Source: Gammaproteobacteria bacterium
Lineage (GTDB): Bacteria; Pseudomonadota; Gammaproteobacteria; Arenicellales; Arenicellaceae
Assembly: GCA_013002025.1 (NCBI GenBank)
Contig: JABDKW010000001.1
Coordinates: 1 to 64,000, forward strand
DNA: 64,000 bases
Direction: 5' to 3'
The notes under the pieces are model-generated. The model was not told the origin of the DNA, ran no database searches, and saw only the letters and a program-made list of their open reading frames with translations. A program made the translations under genes and the position numbers. This document shows, one piece after another, positions 28,363-37,761 of this stretch (its first letter is position 1; the number at the start of each line of letters is the position of its first letter).

Positions 28363-28944
28363 TTAGTCCAGAATTAGCGCGTCGATGACTTCGCACAGCG
28401 CGTGAATGATGAGCCCATGTACTTCCTGAATCCGGGCCGTTACATCCCCACTGACAATAATATTAATGTCGTCGTCGCCAAGGTGCTGATTTAATTCTCC
28501 ACCACCTTTCCCATTCAACGCAATGCAACTAACCGATTTGTCATGCGCGCGTTGTACTGCTGCAATTAAATTGCCGGAATTACCTGAGGTGGTGATCACC
28601 ATTAACAGGTCGCCCGGTTGCGCCAGCGCGCTAACCTGCTTGGCAAAAACTTGATCAAAACGATAGTCATTGCCGATGGATGTGAGGGTGGATCCGTCGG
28701 TGGTCAACGCGATACCAGGTAACTCGCGTCGCTCGCGCTTATAGCGGTTTAATAGCTCAGAGCTCAGGTGTTGTGCGTCCGCCGCTGAGCCCCCATTCCC
28801 GCAAATTAAAAGTTTACCGCCGTTTTCAAAACAGTGATAAATAGTCTCAGCGGTTTGTTCGATCTGGCTGGCTAAATGAGCATTGGCCAGTATGCTATCC
28901 GCGCTGGCCTGGAAGTGTTGTTCTATTAATTTACGGGCAGACAT
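28363..28944 (-). CDS. gmhA: SIS-domain protein: sedoheptulose-7-phosphate isomerase GmhA / DiaA
   Basis: 193 aa, all one SIS domain: ICGNGGSAADAQHLSSELLNRYKRERRELPGIALTTDGS and VITTSGNSGNLIAAVQRA, ending TARIQEVHGLIIHALCEVIDALIL. The same family includes the heptose-pathway isomerase GmhA and the DnaA-binding initiation regulator DiaA. Position between yraN and the BON gene fits DiaA; co-location with rfaE2 fits GmhA. Key GmhA residues (His and Glu around QHLSSE and QEVH) are present, so enzyme activity is plausible. One protein could serve both roles. Confidence 0.88.
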   Translation of the reverse strand: MSARKLIEQHFQASADSILANAHLASQIEQTAETIYHCFENGGKLLICGNGGSAADAQHLSSELLNRYKRERRELPGIALTTDGSTLTSIGNDYRFDQVFAKQVSALAQPGDLLMVITTSGNSGNLIAAVQRAHDKSVSCIALNGKGGGELNQHLGDDDINIIVSGDVTARIQEVHGLIIHALCEVIDALILD

Positions 28945-29018
28945 TTGTTATGGGATGCTTTTGAACAGTGGGTGCGAGTTTACGCAGTAAAAGTCAGGGA
29001 GGTTATCGTCGTTGGTCT

Positions 29019-29372
29019 CTAAAACGCGTTTTCCAGCCACTCAATTTGCGCTTGATCGAGTTCGCCTTGGAGGCAGAGTATATCAAATCGGCATGCCTGG
29101 TCGCTGGCTTTGTGTCGTTGTAGATAGGTCTCTGCAGTACGGCGTAGTTTCCGCTGTTTGCGTTGATCTATACTGGCCAATGCGCCCCCGTAATCACCAC
29201 TTTTTCGGTATCTGACTTCAACAAACACCAGATAGTCGTTTTGGCGCATGATCAGATCGATTTCGCCAAAACGGCTGCGGTAATTTTTCTCCAGCAGGGA
29301 TAGACCTTGCTTGCGCAGGTAATCAAGAGCCAGTTTTTCGGCGCGATTCCCCAGAGTCCCAGTTGTCGTCAT
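29019..29372 (-). CDS. yraN: YraN/UPF0102 endonuclease-like protein
   Basis: 117 aa from ATG 29372-29370 (AGGAG 11 nt upstream). The conserved Holliday-junction-resolvase-like core is NRAEKLALDYLRKQGLSLLEKNYRSRFGEIDLIMRQNDYLVFVEVRYRKS; E, D and ExK-like residues of the nuclease fold are seen, with R in place of K (VEVRYR). Function is not established. It overlaps the lpoA 3' end by 50 nt, an arrangement also typical of the yra cluster. Confidence 0.9.
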   Translation of the reverse strand: MTTTGTLGNRAEKLALDYLRKQGLSLLEKNYRSRFGEIDLIMRQNDYLVFVEVRYRKSGDYGGALASIDQRKQRKLRRTAETYLQRHKASDQACRFDILCLQGELDQAQIEWLENAF

Positions 29373-31329
29373 TGTAGTTTCTTGCTCCTTGCCTAAGGTT
29401 TTCTTTCTCCGCGGCCTGCGGTCGTCGTAAGCCCAACGCATCGCGTGCTTCGTTTTGCAGCGGTTGCAATGGGGTTAGAGGTTGGGCAACGCCGTCCTGG
29501 AATTCGGCCCATTGCATCTGGTAACGTACTTCACCATTGGTATCCAGCCACAAATCACCCATATCCCCAGCCAGCGAGTGGCGCGGGTTGGAGCGCAGTG
29601 TGCGCCACTGTCCGGCTACCTTGTAGGCATCGGCACCCATGGCGAACAGCATATTTAATTGTCCGGCATAGGGTGATACGGCCGCTGAGCGAATCATCCA
29701 TGGCATCACCGGAAAACGGGTATTGTTTAAATCAATATTACGGGTGCTGTCTTCTATCCCGTTGTAGACACCCGAAGGCGACAATACCGCTATGCTGCTT
29801 TTGCTGAAAAAATTTATCTGGGGGCGCAAGATGCGGCCAGTTTCGGTGTCCGCAATCATGAAAATAAAATCAATGTCGGCGCGGCGATAGGCGGAAAATT
29901 TAGGCTGTACCCCTAATGTTTCCTGCAGCTTTTTGAACCGAGTTTCGCTCTCCTGAATGGCAAATAACTGGGTTAGCTCGGTGCTATGATCGAATTGATC
30001 AGGCGAGTAGCTTACCACCCCACTGATGCGACCGCCCCTAGCCAGCCAACGACGGTTGAACGCGGCTGCTGTACGCATGCCTTTGGCATTATCCGGCATC
30101 AGTACCGCTGCGGTAACGAAGCCTTCCAGCTCTGCGCGCTCCGCTACAGTAGTCCCATCCCATTCTGGGCTCATGGTTAACCTGAGCGCGTCGCCAGCCA
30201 GCGGTAAGTCGCCACCCAGCATTAGCGTCGGCACACTGGCAGCGCGGGCCATAGACGTCAGTTCGTTGGCTTGCTCTTTGCCTAGCGGCCCAATGATAAA
30301 ATCCGCGCCATCCTCTATGGCGCGTAAATAATGCTGATTAATCTGGAATGGGTTGTCGCCAATATCATAGACCCGCACGGCAGGGCGCCACAGGCTTTGA
30401 TTGAGGCTATGTTGATACTCGATGCCATCCAAAAGCGCCTGTGCGGCCTTCCCGTAACGCGAGCTAATAGGCAGCAGGATCGCCACATTGCGTGCCGAGG
30501 CGGAGTTCCAGGTAGGCAGTTCCGCCACTGCTCTGGACTCAGCAGGATCTTGTCGCCACTGATCAAACTGCGCTGGTGCGGTTGCCATTGAGCTAACCTC
30601 GCCAAGTCGACTTTGCTCGATTCGGTTGATCACGGCGACCGAATCAGAGCTGCTTACAATAAACTGTTTTTGAGCTTCGTCCAGCGCAGCAATTAACTGC
30701 CAGATATAACGTGATGTCTCGGCGCGGGCATTACCCTCCAGTAGTTGTTCTCTGGTGATGAGCACATCCAGAGCCGCCGCATGGTCTTGTAGGGCCTGGT
30801 GATTGAAAGACGCGAGCAACAATGCATCAACTAACTGTGGCGAAGTCTCAGCGACCGTTACGGGGGCTGCCAGGATTCGGTCCAGTCGTCGCAAAGATTC
30901 TCTAAAAAGACCGCGTGAATACTCAATGTAAGCCGCCACTACATCGTAGCGAGCGCTTGAGACCGCATCCAGCTGCGCATCGGCAAGTAACAATAAACTT
31001 CGCTCAGCCTGCAAATAATCACCGGCTTGGATATAGTGTTCAGCGGAATTCAAAATCGCCAGCACGCGTTGCGCCTGACTTTCATAGTTATTAAATACTT
31101 CGTAATCATCGGCAGCCTCAGCGTAAAACTCCGCCTGCTGCACATTCAAATCGCGATCTTGCAGAGGCGTAGACTCGTCGTTGCTGCGGGGATCTGCCGT
31201 GCTGGCATCCTGCCTGGCGTTGATTGTGCGGCTCTCAACCGCTACCTGTTGGTTGACGGGCGTAGTTGCGCAGGCACTAATCAGCCCGCCTAACGCTATC
31301 AAACTGAAAAGGCGTAGGGCACGGGGCAT
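29323..31329 (-). CDS. lpoA: Penicillin-binding protein activator LpoA (outer membrane lipoprotein)
   Basis: 668 aa from ATG 31329-31327 (an ATG at 31374 would add 15 residues). Signal peptide MPRALRLFSLIALGGLISAC with lipobox cysteine. An N-terminal helical TPR-like region (residues to about 250) is followed by a periplasmic-binding-protein fold (NVAILLPISSRYGKAAQALLDG, FIIGPLGKEQ, FIFMIADTETGRILRPQINFF). LpoA activates PBP1a from the outer membrane. The gene heads a minus-strand unit lpoA-yraN-gmhA-BON-rfaE2 and is divergent from rsmI. No strong ribosome-binding site precedes either start. Confidence 0.9.
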   Translation of the reverse strand: MPRALRLFSLIALGGLISACATTPVNQQVAVESRTINARQDASTADPRSNDESTPLQDRDLNVQQAEFYAEAADDYEVFNNYESQAQRVLAILNSAEHYIQAGDYLQAERSLLLLADAQLDAVSSARYDVVAAYIEYSRGLFRESLRRLDRILAAPVTVAETSPQLVDALLLASFNHQALQDHAAALDVLITREQLLEGNARAETSRYIWQLIAALDEAQKQFIVSSSDSVAVINRIEQSRLGEVSSMATAPAQFDQWRQDPAESRAVAELPTWNSASARNVAILLPISSRYGKAAQALLDGIEYQHSLNQSLWRPAVRVYDIGDNPFQINQHYLRAIEDGADFIIGPLGKEQANELTSMARAASVPTLMLGGDLPLAGDALRLTMSPEWDGTTVAERAELEGFVTAAVLMPDNAKGMRTAAAFNRRWLARGGRISGVVSYSPDQFDHSTELTQLFAIQESETRFKKLQETLGVQPKFSAYRRADIDFIFMIADTETGRILRPQINFFSKSSIAVLSPSGVYNGIEDSTRNIDLNNTRFPVMPWMIRSAAVSPYAGQLNMLFAMGADAYKVAGQWRTLRSNPRHSLAGDMGDLWLDTNGEVRYQMQWAEFQDGVAQPLTPLQPLQNEARDALGLRRPQAAEKENLRQGARNYNDDNWDSGESRRKTGS

Positions 31330-31439
31330 GCGGCGATTTAGCGGGCAATGAAACAGCGGTAATACGGGATGCATTTGGGTGAAATTCCGATTATTCTAAA
31401 TTCGCTGTGCAGAGGTGCCAGCAAACCGGAGTATAACGA

Positions 31440-32315
31440 GTGAGTGACCCCCTACGCAAAGCACCAACTGTTAATCACGGTGAATCAACTGCGGGTTGCT
31501 TGTGGGTGGTGGCCACGCCGATCGGTAATCTGACAGATATCTCGAAACGCGCCCTCGAGGTGCTCGCCAATGTATCCTGCATCCTGGCTGAAGACACGCG
31601 TCACAGCAAACGACTGCTCAATCACTATGGCATCCGTACGCGATTGCGGGCCTGCCATGATCACAATGAAGCCGAGCAAGTGGGCTGGCTTTGCGCTCAG
31701 CTCGAGAGTGGCGTGGATATTGCTTTGATTAGCGATGCGGGTACGCCGCTGATCAGTGACCCGGGGTATGTGCTGGTCAGCCAACTGCGGAAGCGGAGTT
31801 TCAGAGTGCAATGTGTGCCCGGACCTAGCGCGATCGTCGCCGCATTGTCGGTGGCTGGTTTGCCAACCGATCGATTCGTGTTTGACGGCTTCCTGCCCGC
31901 CAAATCCGCAGCGCGTCAGGCCGCGCTTGCGGTATATGCTCTCGAAGGCCGTACCGTCGTGTTGTTGGAATCATCGCACCGCATCGAAGCTTGTCTGGTT
32001 GATATCGTCAGTGTGTTGGGGCCGCAGCGCAGGGTAGTTCTGGCGCGCGAGTTAACCAAGAAATTCGAAACGGTGCTGGATGGTGATGCTGCCGATTTAG
32101 TGCAGCGCTTAAAGGAGGATCCGGACCAAACTCGCGGTGAGTTTGTGCTGCTTATTGAGGGCGTGACCCAACCCCTTAAAGACGACCAGGAAGTGCTACG
32201 TATGTTGCAAATTCTAATGGCTGAGCTGCCGCTCAAACAGGCTGCAGCGCTGGTCGCCAGTCTGGCTGATAGAAAAAAGAACGAGGTTTATAAGCTTGCT
32301 CTATCGCTTAAATAG
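31440..32315 (+). CDS. rsmI: 16S rRNA (cytidine-1402-2'-O) methyltransferase
   Basis: 291 aa, GTG start. The SAM-dependent fold shows LWVVATPIGNLTDISKRALEVL, CILAEDTRHSKRLLNHYGI, VALISDAGTPLISDPGY and the ARELTKKFE block, all RsmI landmarks. It methylates C1402 of the P-site region. Divergent from lpoA. The last 20 nt overlap the start of the following PBP4-type gene, suggesting coupling. Confidence 0.96.
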   Translation: MSDPLRKAPTVNHGESTAGCLWVVATPIGNLTDISKRALEVLANVSCILAEDTRHSKRLLNHYGIRTRLRACHDHNEAEQVGWLCAQLESGVDIALISDAGTPLISDPGYVLVSQLRKRSFRVQCVPGPSAIVAALSVAGLPTDRFVFDGFLPAKSAARQAALAVYALEGRTVVLLESSHRIEACLVDIVSVLGPQRRVVLARELTKKFETVLDGDAADLVQRLKEDPDQTRGEFVLLIEGVTQPLKDDQEVLRMLQILMAELPLKQAAALVASLADRKKNEVYKLALSLK

Positions 32316-33600
32316 GTTTGTGCACCGGCTAACGGCCACGCAATGGCTCCTGATCAGCCTGGTTGTTTTCACACTCGGCTGCAGCACCAGTAGCGCGCGG
32401 GCGCCAGCGCAACCCAGCCCGAACACCTTGTTGGCGGGGCATGACTTTGGCGCTCAGGATGCGATACTTGTGCAAGATGCCGAAGGTCATACACTGTATC
32501 AATGGCAGCCGCAAAAACCTTTGATCCCGGCCTCACTGACCAAGCTGCTCACCACTCATTTTGCAATTCAAAAATGGGGCCTGCAGCACCGCTTTGTTAC
32601 TGATTTCTACCGGCTCAATGATCAGCTCTGGGTGCGGGGTTATGGCGATCCGTTTTTGGTATCTGAGGAGTTGGATTTGGTAGTTGAAGGATTGCGTTCA
32701 GTTGGGTTGGCACAAAATCCAATCAATTCTATCCACATTGACGACAGCTACTTTGCCGATGTGCCGGTGCCAGGGCGGTCCGGTGTGCGCGACCCCTACA
32801 ATGCGCCGCTGTCGGCCGTGGCGGCAAACTTTAATACCGTCAATCTGCGCCGCTCAAATGGTCTGTTAGAAAGTGCCGAGCCGCAAACGCCGCTGACGCC
32901 AACCGCGCGCCGCCTGGGCCGGCAGATTGCATTGAAAGCGGAGCGGATCAATTTAGCGACGCGCGACAATGCACAACAATATTTCGCGGAACTGTTGGCG
33001 CGGAAGCTGGCCACCCCATCCGCGAGCCTGCACATCAATGCTCATCTACCGGCCGCCGCTAAACTGGTTTATCGGCACCAAAACTCACGAACGCTAGCCG
33101 ACAACCTAAAGGGGGCATTAAAATATTCGAATAATTTTATCGCCAATCAACTTTTTTTGCTGTTGGCGGAATCGGGCACCGCTTCATCGCCGGACAATAA
33201 AGGTTCGCAGCTTGATTTCAACCTTGCCGCGCGCTATGTCAACGCCCGACTAGCCAATGATGATCTCTACCAGTCTGCCAGCATTGAGGAGGGTGCCGGA
33301 CTGTCGCGGGGTAATCGCTTAACCGCGCAACAAGTCGGCGCACTGCTGAGTCATTTGACGCCGCACAAGCAGCTACTTAGCAAAACTCTTACAGGCGTGC
33401 CGGGCGCGACCGTGCACGCTAAAACCGGGACCTTGGACGGTGTCCGCAGTTATGCGGGTTTTATCGATGTGCCGAACAATTCCTTTCGCTTTGTGTTTAT
33501 TTTCAACCGGACGGTTCCCTACGGCTATCGTGATGCGTTACTCAGGCAATTAACGCGCGACCTTGCTGACCGAGCCTTGGTTGGTAGCGACCAGGACTAG
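32296..33600 (+). CDS. D-alanyl-D-alanine carboxypeptidase, PBP4 (S13) type, lipoprotein
   Basis: 434 aa. An N-terminal hydrophobic stretch ends in lipobox VFTLGC with C29, so it is probably a lipoprotein, unlike E. coli PBP4. Active-site motifs are S80-L-T-K83, S278-N-N280 and K376-T-G378. The domain II insertion between the first two motifs looks shorter than in E. coli DacB (477 aa). It trims or hydrolyses peptide crosslinks in peptidoglycan. It overlaps rsmI by 20 nt and the ABC transporter gene by 38 nt, so three genes are tightly joined. Confidence 0.88.
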   Translation: MLYRLNRFVHRLTATQWLLISLVVFTLGCSTSSARAPAQPSPNTLLAGHDFGAQDAILVQDAEGHTLYQWQPQKPLIPASLTKLLTTHFAIQKWGLQHRFVTDFYRLNDQLWVRGYGDPFLVSEELDLVVEGLRSVGLAQNPINSIHIDDSYFADVPVPGRSGVRDPYNAPLSAVAANFNTVNLRRSNGLLESAEPQTPLTPTARRLGRQIALKAERINLATRDNAQQYFAELLARKLATPSASLHINAHLPAAAKLVYRHQNSRTLADNLKGALKYSNNFIANQLFLLLAESGTASSPDNKGSQLDFNLAARYVNARLANDDLYQSASIEEGAGLSRGNRLTAQQVGALLSHLTPHKQLLSKTLTGVPGATVHAKTGTLDGVRSYAGFIDVPNNSFRFVFIFNRTVPYGYRDALLRQLTRDLADRALVGSDQD

Positions 33601-35392
33601 GCGCGAGACTTTGCGCCGAGGCTATACATCACCGGCGGCTGGCCGAGTTAGCTGGGCCAGCTTGCGGAGTCTGGTGCCCTATTTGCGGGCCTATCGCGGC
33701 CGCATAATTCTCGCATTGCTGTGTCTGGTGGCGGCCAAGCTGGCCAGCGTTGGACTGCCGTTTATCCTCAAACGCATTGTTGACCAGCTCAACGCCGCTG
33801 GGCCGGATGCCCTGGTAATTGTTCCCATAGCGCTGCTGGTAGCCTATGGACTGGTGCGATTTTCCAATGTGTTATTCGGTGAGCTGCGCGATACTTTGTT
33901 TGGCCGGGTGACCGAGGGCGCTATGCGGCGTATCGGCCATGCGGTATTTCAGCATCTGCATGCGCTGGACCTGGCGTTCCACCTGAATCGTAAGACCGGC
34001 GGCTTGTCTCGCGATATTGAGCGGGGCGTGAATGGCATCAGTTTTCTGATGCGCTTTATGGTGTTCAATATTGTGCCGACGTTTCTGGAGATTGGCTTGA
34101 TAATCGGCTTGTTGCTGTTGAATTACAGCGCCTGGTTCGCCTTGATTGTTTTAGTGTCGGTGGCGGCCTACGTTGGTTTTTCGGTGATCGCGACGGAGTG
34201 GCGAACCGAGTTTATCCGACAGATGAATCAGGCTGAGTCCAAGAGCAGTACCCGCTCGGTTGACAGCTTGTTGAACTTTGAAACTGTCAAGTACTTCAAT
34301 AATGAGGGCTATGAAGCGCGGCATTATGACGCGGCGTTGGCGGAATGGGAGCAGGCGCGGCGGCGCAACCGCCTGACATTATTTGGCCTGAACGGGGGGC
34401 AGTCGCTGATCATTGCACTGGCCATGACTGCAGCTATGGTGCTGGCCGCAATGCGGGTGCGTGATGGCGACATGACGATCGGCGATTTTGTGCTGATCAA
34501 TGCCTTGATGATGCAGATATTCATGCCGCTTAATTTTCTCGGTTTTGTGTATCGGGAGATGAAGGGTTCGATGGCTAATATCGATGCCATGTTTGCATTG
34601 CTATCGGTGCAGCCTGCCGTTCTGGATGTGCCCGGCTCAAAACGGTTGGCGGTTCGTGAGGGCCGCATCGAGTTTGATGATGTGGCGTTTGCCTATCACG
34701 CTGATCGACCTATTTTAAAGGGCGTCAGTTTTGTTGCACAGCCGAAGCAGAAAGTTGCCATCGTGGGCAGTAGTGGTTCGGGCAAATCCACTATCATGAA
34801 GTTGCTGTTTCGCTTCTATGATATTCAGTCGGGCGCCATCTTGATTGACGGTCAAAATATTGCCGAGGTATCACAACGGAGCCTGCGTAAAGTCATTTCG
34901 GTGGTGCCACAGGACACGGTGCTGTTCAATGCCAGCATTTTTGACAATATCCAATATGGCAATGTCGACGCCAGCGAGGAGCAAGTGTGGCAGGCCATTC
35001 GAATGGCCTATCTGGATGACTTTATTAAGCAGCTACCGGAGGGTGCGGACACTTATGTGGGTGAGCGCGGCTTGAAGCTGTCCGGCGGCGAGAAACAACG
35101 GGTCGCCATCGCGCGGGCAATACTCAAACAACCGGCTATCATGGTGTTTGATGAAGCCACATCGTCATTAGACAGCCGCGCCGAACAACGCATCCTGCAG
35201 GCCATGGAGCAGGTGCGCGGGGACTACACCAGTCTGGTGATCGCACATCGCTTGTCCACGGTGGTAGACGCCGATCTGATTGTGGTGCTGGACCGGGGCC
35301 GCGTGGTTGAACAGGGTACCCATGACAGCCTGTTGTCAACAGAGGGTCGCTATGCGGCGCTGTGGGCGCTGCAGAACAATCACGGTGTATAA
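33563..35392 (+). CDS. Atm1-type ABC exporter (fused membrane and ATPase domains)
   Basis: 609 aa half-transporter. Transmembrane domain at about residues 40-330 with six hydrophobic helices. The phrase SLLNFETVKYFNNEGYEARHYD and the later FVLINALMMQIFMPLNFLGFVYREMK are typical of Atm1/ABCB7 homologues. The ATPase domain has Walker A GSSGSGKST, Q-loop VPQDTVLFN, signature LSGGEKQRVAIARAI, Walker B IMVFDEATSSLD and H-loop AHRLSTV. Relatives export glutathione-linked compounds or metals; the substrate is not known here. An upstream-most start at 33563 is used; later starts are possible. Confidence 0.9.
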   Translation: MLTEPWLVATRTRRETLRRGYTSPAAGRVSWASLRSLVPYLRAYRGRIILALLCLVAAKLASVGLPFILKRIVDQLNAAGPDALVIVPIALLVAYGLVRFSNVLFGELRDTLFGRVTEGAMRRIGHAVFQHLHALDLAFHLNRKTGGLSRDIERGVNGISFLMRFMVFNIVPTFLEIGLIIGLLLLNYSAWFALIVLVSVAAYVGFSVIATEWRTEFIRQMNQAESKSSTRSVDSLLNFETVKYFNNEGYEARHYDAALAEWEQARRRNRLTLFGLNGGQSLIIALAMTAAMVLAAMRVRDGDMTIGDFVLINALMMQIFMPLNFLGFVYREMKGSMANIDAMFALLSVQPAVLDVPGSKRLAVREGRIEFDDVAFAYHADRPILKGVSFVAQPKQKVAIVGSSGSGKSTIMKLLFRFYDIQSGAILIDGQNIAEVSQRSLRKVISVVPQDTVLFNASIFDNIQYGNVDASEEQVWQAIRMAYLDDFIKQLPEGADTYVGERGLKLSGGEKQRVAIARAILKQPAIMVFDEATSSLDSRAEQRILQAMEQVRGDYTSLVIAHRLSTVVDADLIVVLDRGRVVEQGTHDSLLSTEGRYAALWALQNNHGV

Positions 35393-35479
35393 ACCATCGC
35401 AATAGTCGGGCATAGAGTTTCCAGGCCTTGATTTCTGCTATTCTAGCCAGCCCGATCACCACGCAATCAACCCACAATT

Positions 35480-36568
35480 ATGTATTCACTGATTAAGCCC
35501 GTGCTGTTTGCGCTTGACCCCGAGCGGGCGCACGACCTCACCATGGCACAGTTGGAGTTTGCGACCTGCCAGCCAGCAGTGGCAAAACAGGTTGAGCGCT
35601 TTTATGGCAAGCGTGTGGCAGATTTACCGGTGACCTGCATGGGGCTGGATTTTCGCCACCCCGTGGCACTGGCTGCAGGTCTGGACAAGGATGCGCGAGC
35701 ACTGGCCGGCCTCGCCGCACTCGGCTTTAGCGGCGTAGAGATGGGCACGGTTACGCCCAAGCCTCAGCCGGGCAATGACAAACCCAGGCTGTTTAGATTA
35801 GAACAAGACCAGGCACTGATTAATCGCATGGGGTTTAATAATGTCGGGGTCGATCAATTTCTGCTAAATCTCAAACGCAGCCCTAGAAGCGCCGTAGCCG
35901 GGATCAATATCGGCAAGAACGCGGCCACCTCGATTGATGATGCACATTATGATTATGTGTCCGCCTTGCAGCGGGTCTACTCCGAAGCTGATTACATCAC
36001 GGTCAATATCTCATCACCCAACACCAAGAGCTTACGTGAACTGCAAAACGCCAACTATCTCGACCACCTGCTTACGCAGATAAAAATTGCCCATGGTAAA
36101 TGCGCCAAGGTGCACAAGCGCCATGTGCCGATCGCACTGAAAGTGGCGCCCGACCTCGAAGACGATGAAATCGAGACCATTGCCGAGCTCGTGTTGTCGC
36201 ATCAATTTGATGCCCTGATCGCCACTAACACCACGGTGGCACGGCCGGATAGCTTACGCAGTAAATACGCTGGCGAGGCCGGCGGTCTTAGTGGTCTACC
36301 ATTGCAAAGCATGTCCACCGCCTGCATCGCCGAGTTTTATCGCCACCTGCAGGGCCGCGTGCAAATTATTGGGGTAGGGGGCATTCAAAATGCCGACGAT
36401 GCCTGGCAGAAGCTGTTGGCCGGCGCGGACCTATTGCAGATTTACAGCCTGTTTATCTATCAGGGGCCGGGCATGATTGCCGACATCGTTAAGGGATTAA
36501 AAACCAGAGTGGAGCAGGCGGGTTTTAATGATTTAGCCACAGCGCTAAAGGAATTGCGCGCTCAATAG
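35480..36568 (+). CDS. pyrD: Dihydroorotate dehydrogenase, quinone-dependent (class 2)
   Basis: 362 aa. The class 2 N-terminal membrane-associated helices (MYSLIKPVLFALDPERAHDLTMAQLEF) are present. FMN and substrate motifs are VALAAGLDKDARAL, GFSGVEMGTVTPKPQPGN, NRMGFNN, and the catalytic serine in ITVNISSPNTK; GVGGI and SLFIYQGP complete the barrel. It oxidises dihydroorotate using ubiquinone, whose side chain IspB makes. It stands in an 87-nt gap after the ABC gene and is not next to other pyr genes. Confidence 0.96.
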   Translation: MYSLIKPVLFALDPERAHDLTMAQLEFATCQPAVAKQVERFYGKRVADLPVTCMGLDFRHPVALAAGLDKDARALAGLAALGFSGVEMGTVTPKPQPGNDKPRLFRLEQDQALINRMGFNNVGVDQFLLNLKRSPRSAVAGINIGKNAATSIDDAHYDYVSALQRVYSEADYITVNISSPNTKSLRELQNANYLDHLLTQIKIAHGKCAKVHKRHVPIALKVAPDLEDDEIETIAELVLSHQFDALIATNTTVARPDSLRSKYAGEAGGLSGLPLQSMSTACIAEFYRHLQGRVQIIGVGGIQNADDAWQKLLAGADLLQIYSLFIYQGPGMIADIVKGLKTRVEQAGFNDLATALKELRAQ

Positions 36569-36611
36569 TGCCCGCGATTGTTTTAATACATTTATTTTTG
36601 AGGCAGTCACA

Positions 36612-37736
36612 GTGAAGTTGTTACTGCTGACAAATATGCCAAGTTACCACCAGATGGATCTGGCTCGAGCGTTGGCGAGTGAATTGGGCGATGATCAATT
36701 CCGGCTGGTGTTTCACCATCCCACCAGTGACGAGCGGCGCGAAATGGGCTGGCAGGATCAATATCAGGCGCCCTGGTTGATACGCTTTTGGGAGTCCGCA
36801 GCGGCCCGACAAGAAACCGAGGCGTGGATAGAGTCAGCTGATGTGGTGGTGCAGGGTCGGTTCCCTTTGGAGTATATTCGCGATCGCGTTGCCAAGGGCA
36901 AACTGACGTTTTGTTATCAGGAACGTTTCTGGAAGCGCCGCTTTTCCTGGCTCAAAGTGTTGTTAAGGCTGCCACGGATTTATTCTCGTTACTGGTCACT
37001 GAATCGGCCTAATTATCACCTGCTGGGCGCAGGGGCGTATGTAGCGCCAGAGTTGCAGCAACTGGGCGTTTTTCGCGGGCGTAGTTGGAAGTATGGTTAT
37101 TTTATCGACGGTGAAAGTACCCCGCCAAAACGACTGCCAGATGGAGTGTTGCGGCTGTTATGGTGCGCGCGATTTTCGGCATTAAAACAACCGCTTAGAG
37201 CTTTGGAGATTGTAGCGGGGTTGCACAAGGCGGGACACGCCGCGCACCTCACGATGGTGGGCGACGGTGAACTGCGCACCGAATGCGAGCAGTGGGCTGC
37301 TGAGCGTCTCCCCGAGGGGGCAGTTTTCTTTGCTGGCTGGCAGGATGAAGCGCAGGTTCAAACTGCCATGCAAACGGCGGATGCGCTGCTTATGACCAGC
37401 ACCCATCGTGAAGGTTGGGCGTTGGTGGTTAATGAGGCAATGCGCCAAGGTTGCGCCATTATTGCACACCGGGCTATTGGCTCGGCGCCCTGGCTGGTAC
37501 GGGATGGAGAAACGGGCTTACTGTACGATGACACTGAGCTGCAGAGCCTTATACAGATCCTCAGTGGCTTGTCGACACAGACGGTACAGGAGATGGGCGA
37601 AGCGGGTCGTCAATTGCATCAGCAACAATGGTCCGCACAATCCGCAGCAAAAAGGTTGGTCTGCTTATCACAATTGCTGCTCAGCGGTGATGATGCATCG
37701 GAATTGTTTCAGGACGGGCCCTGTTCGGCGGCTTGA
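36612..37736 (+). CDS. Glycosyltransferase family 4-like protein
   Basis: 374 aa, GTG start. The N-terminal domain opens MKLLLLTNMPSYHQMDLARALA. The C-terminal Rossmann domain carries LLWCARFSALKQPLRALEIV, HLTMVGDGELRTECEQWA, VFFAGWQ and the donor-binding VVNEAMRQGCAIIAHRAIGSAPWLV. It has no signal peptide. It transfers a sugar from a nucleotide donor, probably for LPS, capsule or a glycolipid; acceptor and sugar are unknown. It lies 43 nt after pyrD. Its stop codon overlaps the rnpB promoter. Confidence 0.85.
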   Translation: MKLLLLTNMPSYHQMDLARALASELGDDQFRLVFHHPTSDERREMGWQDQYQAPWLIRFWESAAARQETEAWIESADVVVQGRFPLEYIRDRVAKGKLTFCYQERFWKRRFSWLKVLLRLPRIYSRYWSLNRPNYHLLGAGAYVAPELQQLGVFRGRSWKYGYFIDGESTPPKRLPDGVLRLLWCARFSALKQPLRALEIVAGLHKAGHAAHLTMVGDGELRTECEQWAAERLPEGAVFFAGWQDEAQVQTAMQTADALLMTSTHREGWALVVNEAMRQGCAIIAHRAIGSAPWLVRDGETGLLYDDTELQSLIQILSGLSTQTVQEMGEAGRQLHQQQWSAQSAAKRLVCLSQLLLSGDDASELFQDGPCSAA

Positions 37737-37761
37737 GTGTCACCGAGAAAGTCACTAGAAT
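37733..37761 (+). promoter_or_regulatory. Predicted stable-RNA promoter of rnpB
   Basis: TTGAGT (37733-37738), a 17-bp spacer, and TAGAAT (37756-37761) end 7 nt before the RNase P RNA start. The discriminator is GC-rich (TGCCGC at 37762-37767), as at growth-rate-controlled stable RNA promoters. The -35 box overlaps the stop codon of the glycosyltransferase gene. Confidence 0.82.

Noticed and set aside
32296-37736. Four-gene block as a recent genomic island
   Set aside because: No integrase, tRNA target, terminal repeats or composition shift; better explained as an old rearrangement.
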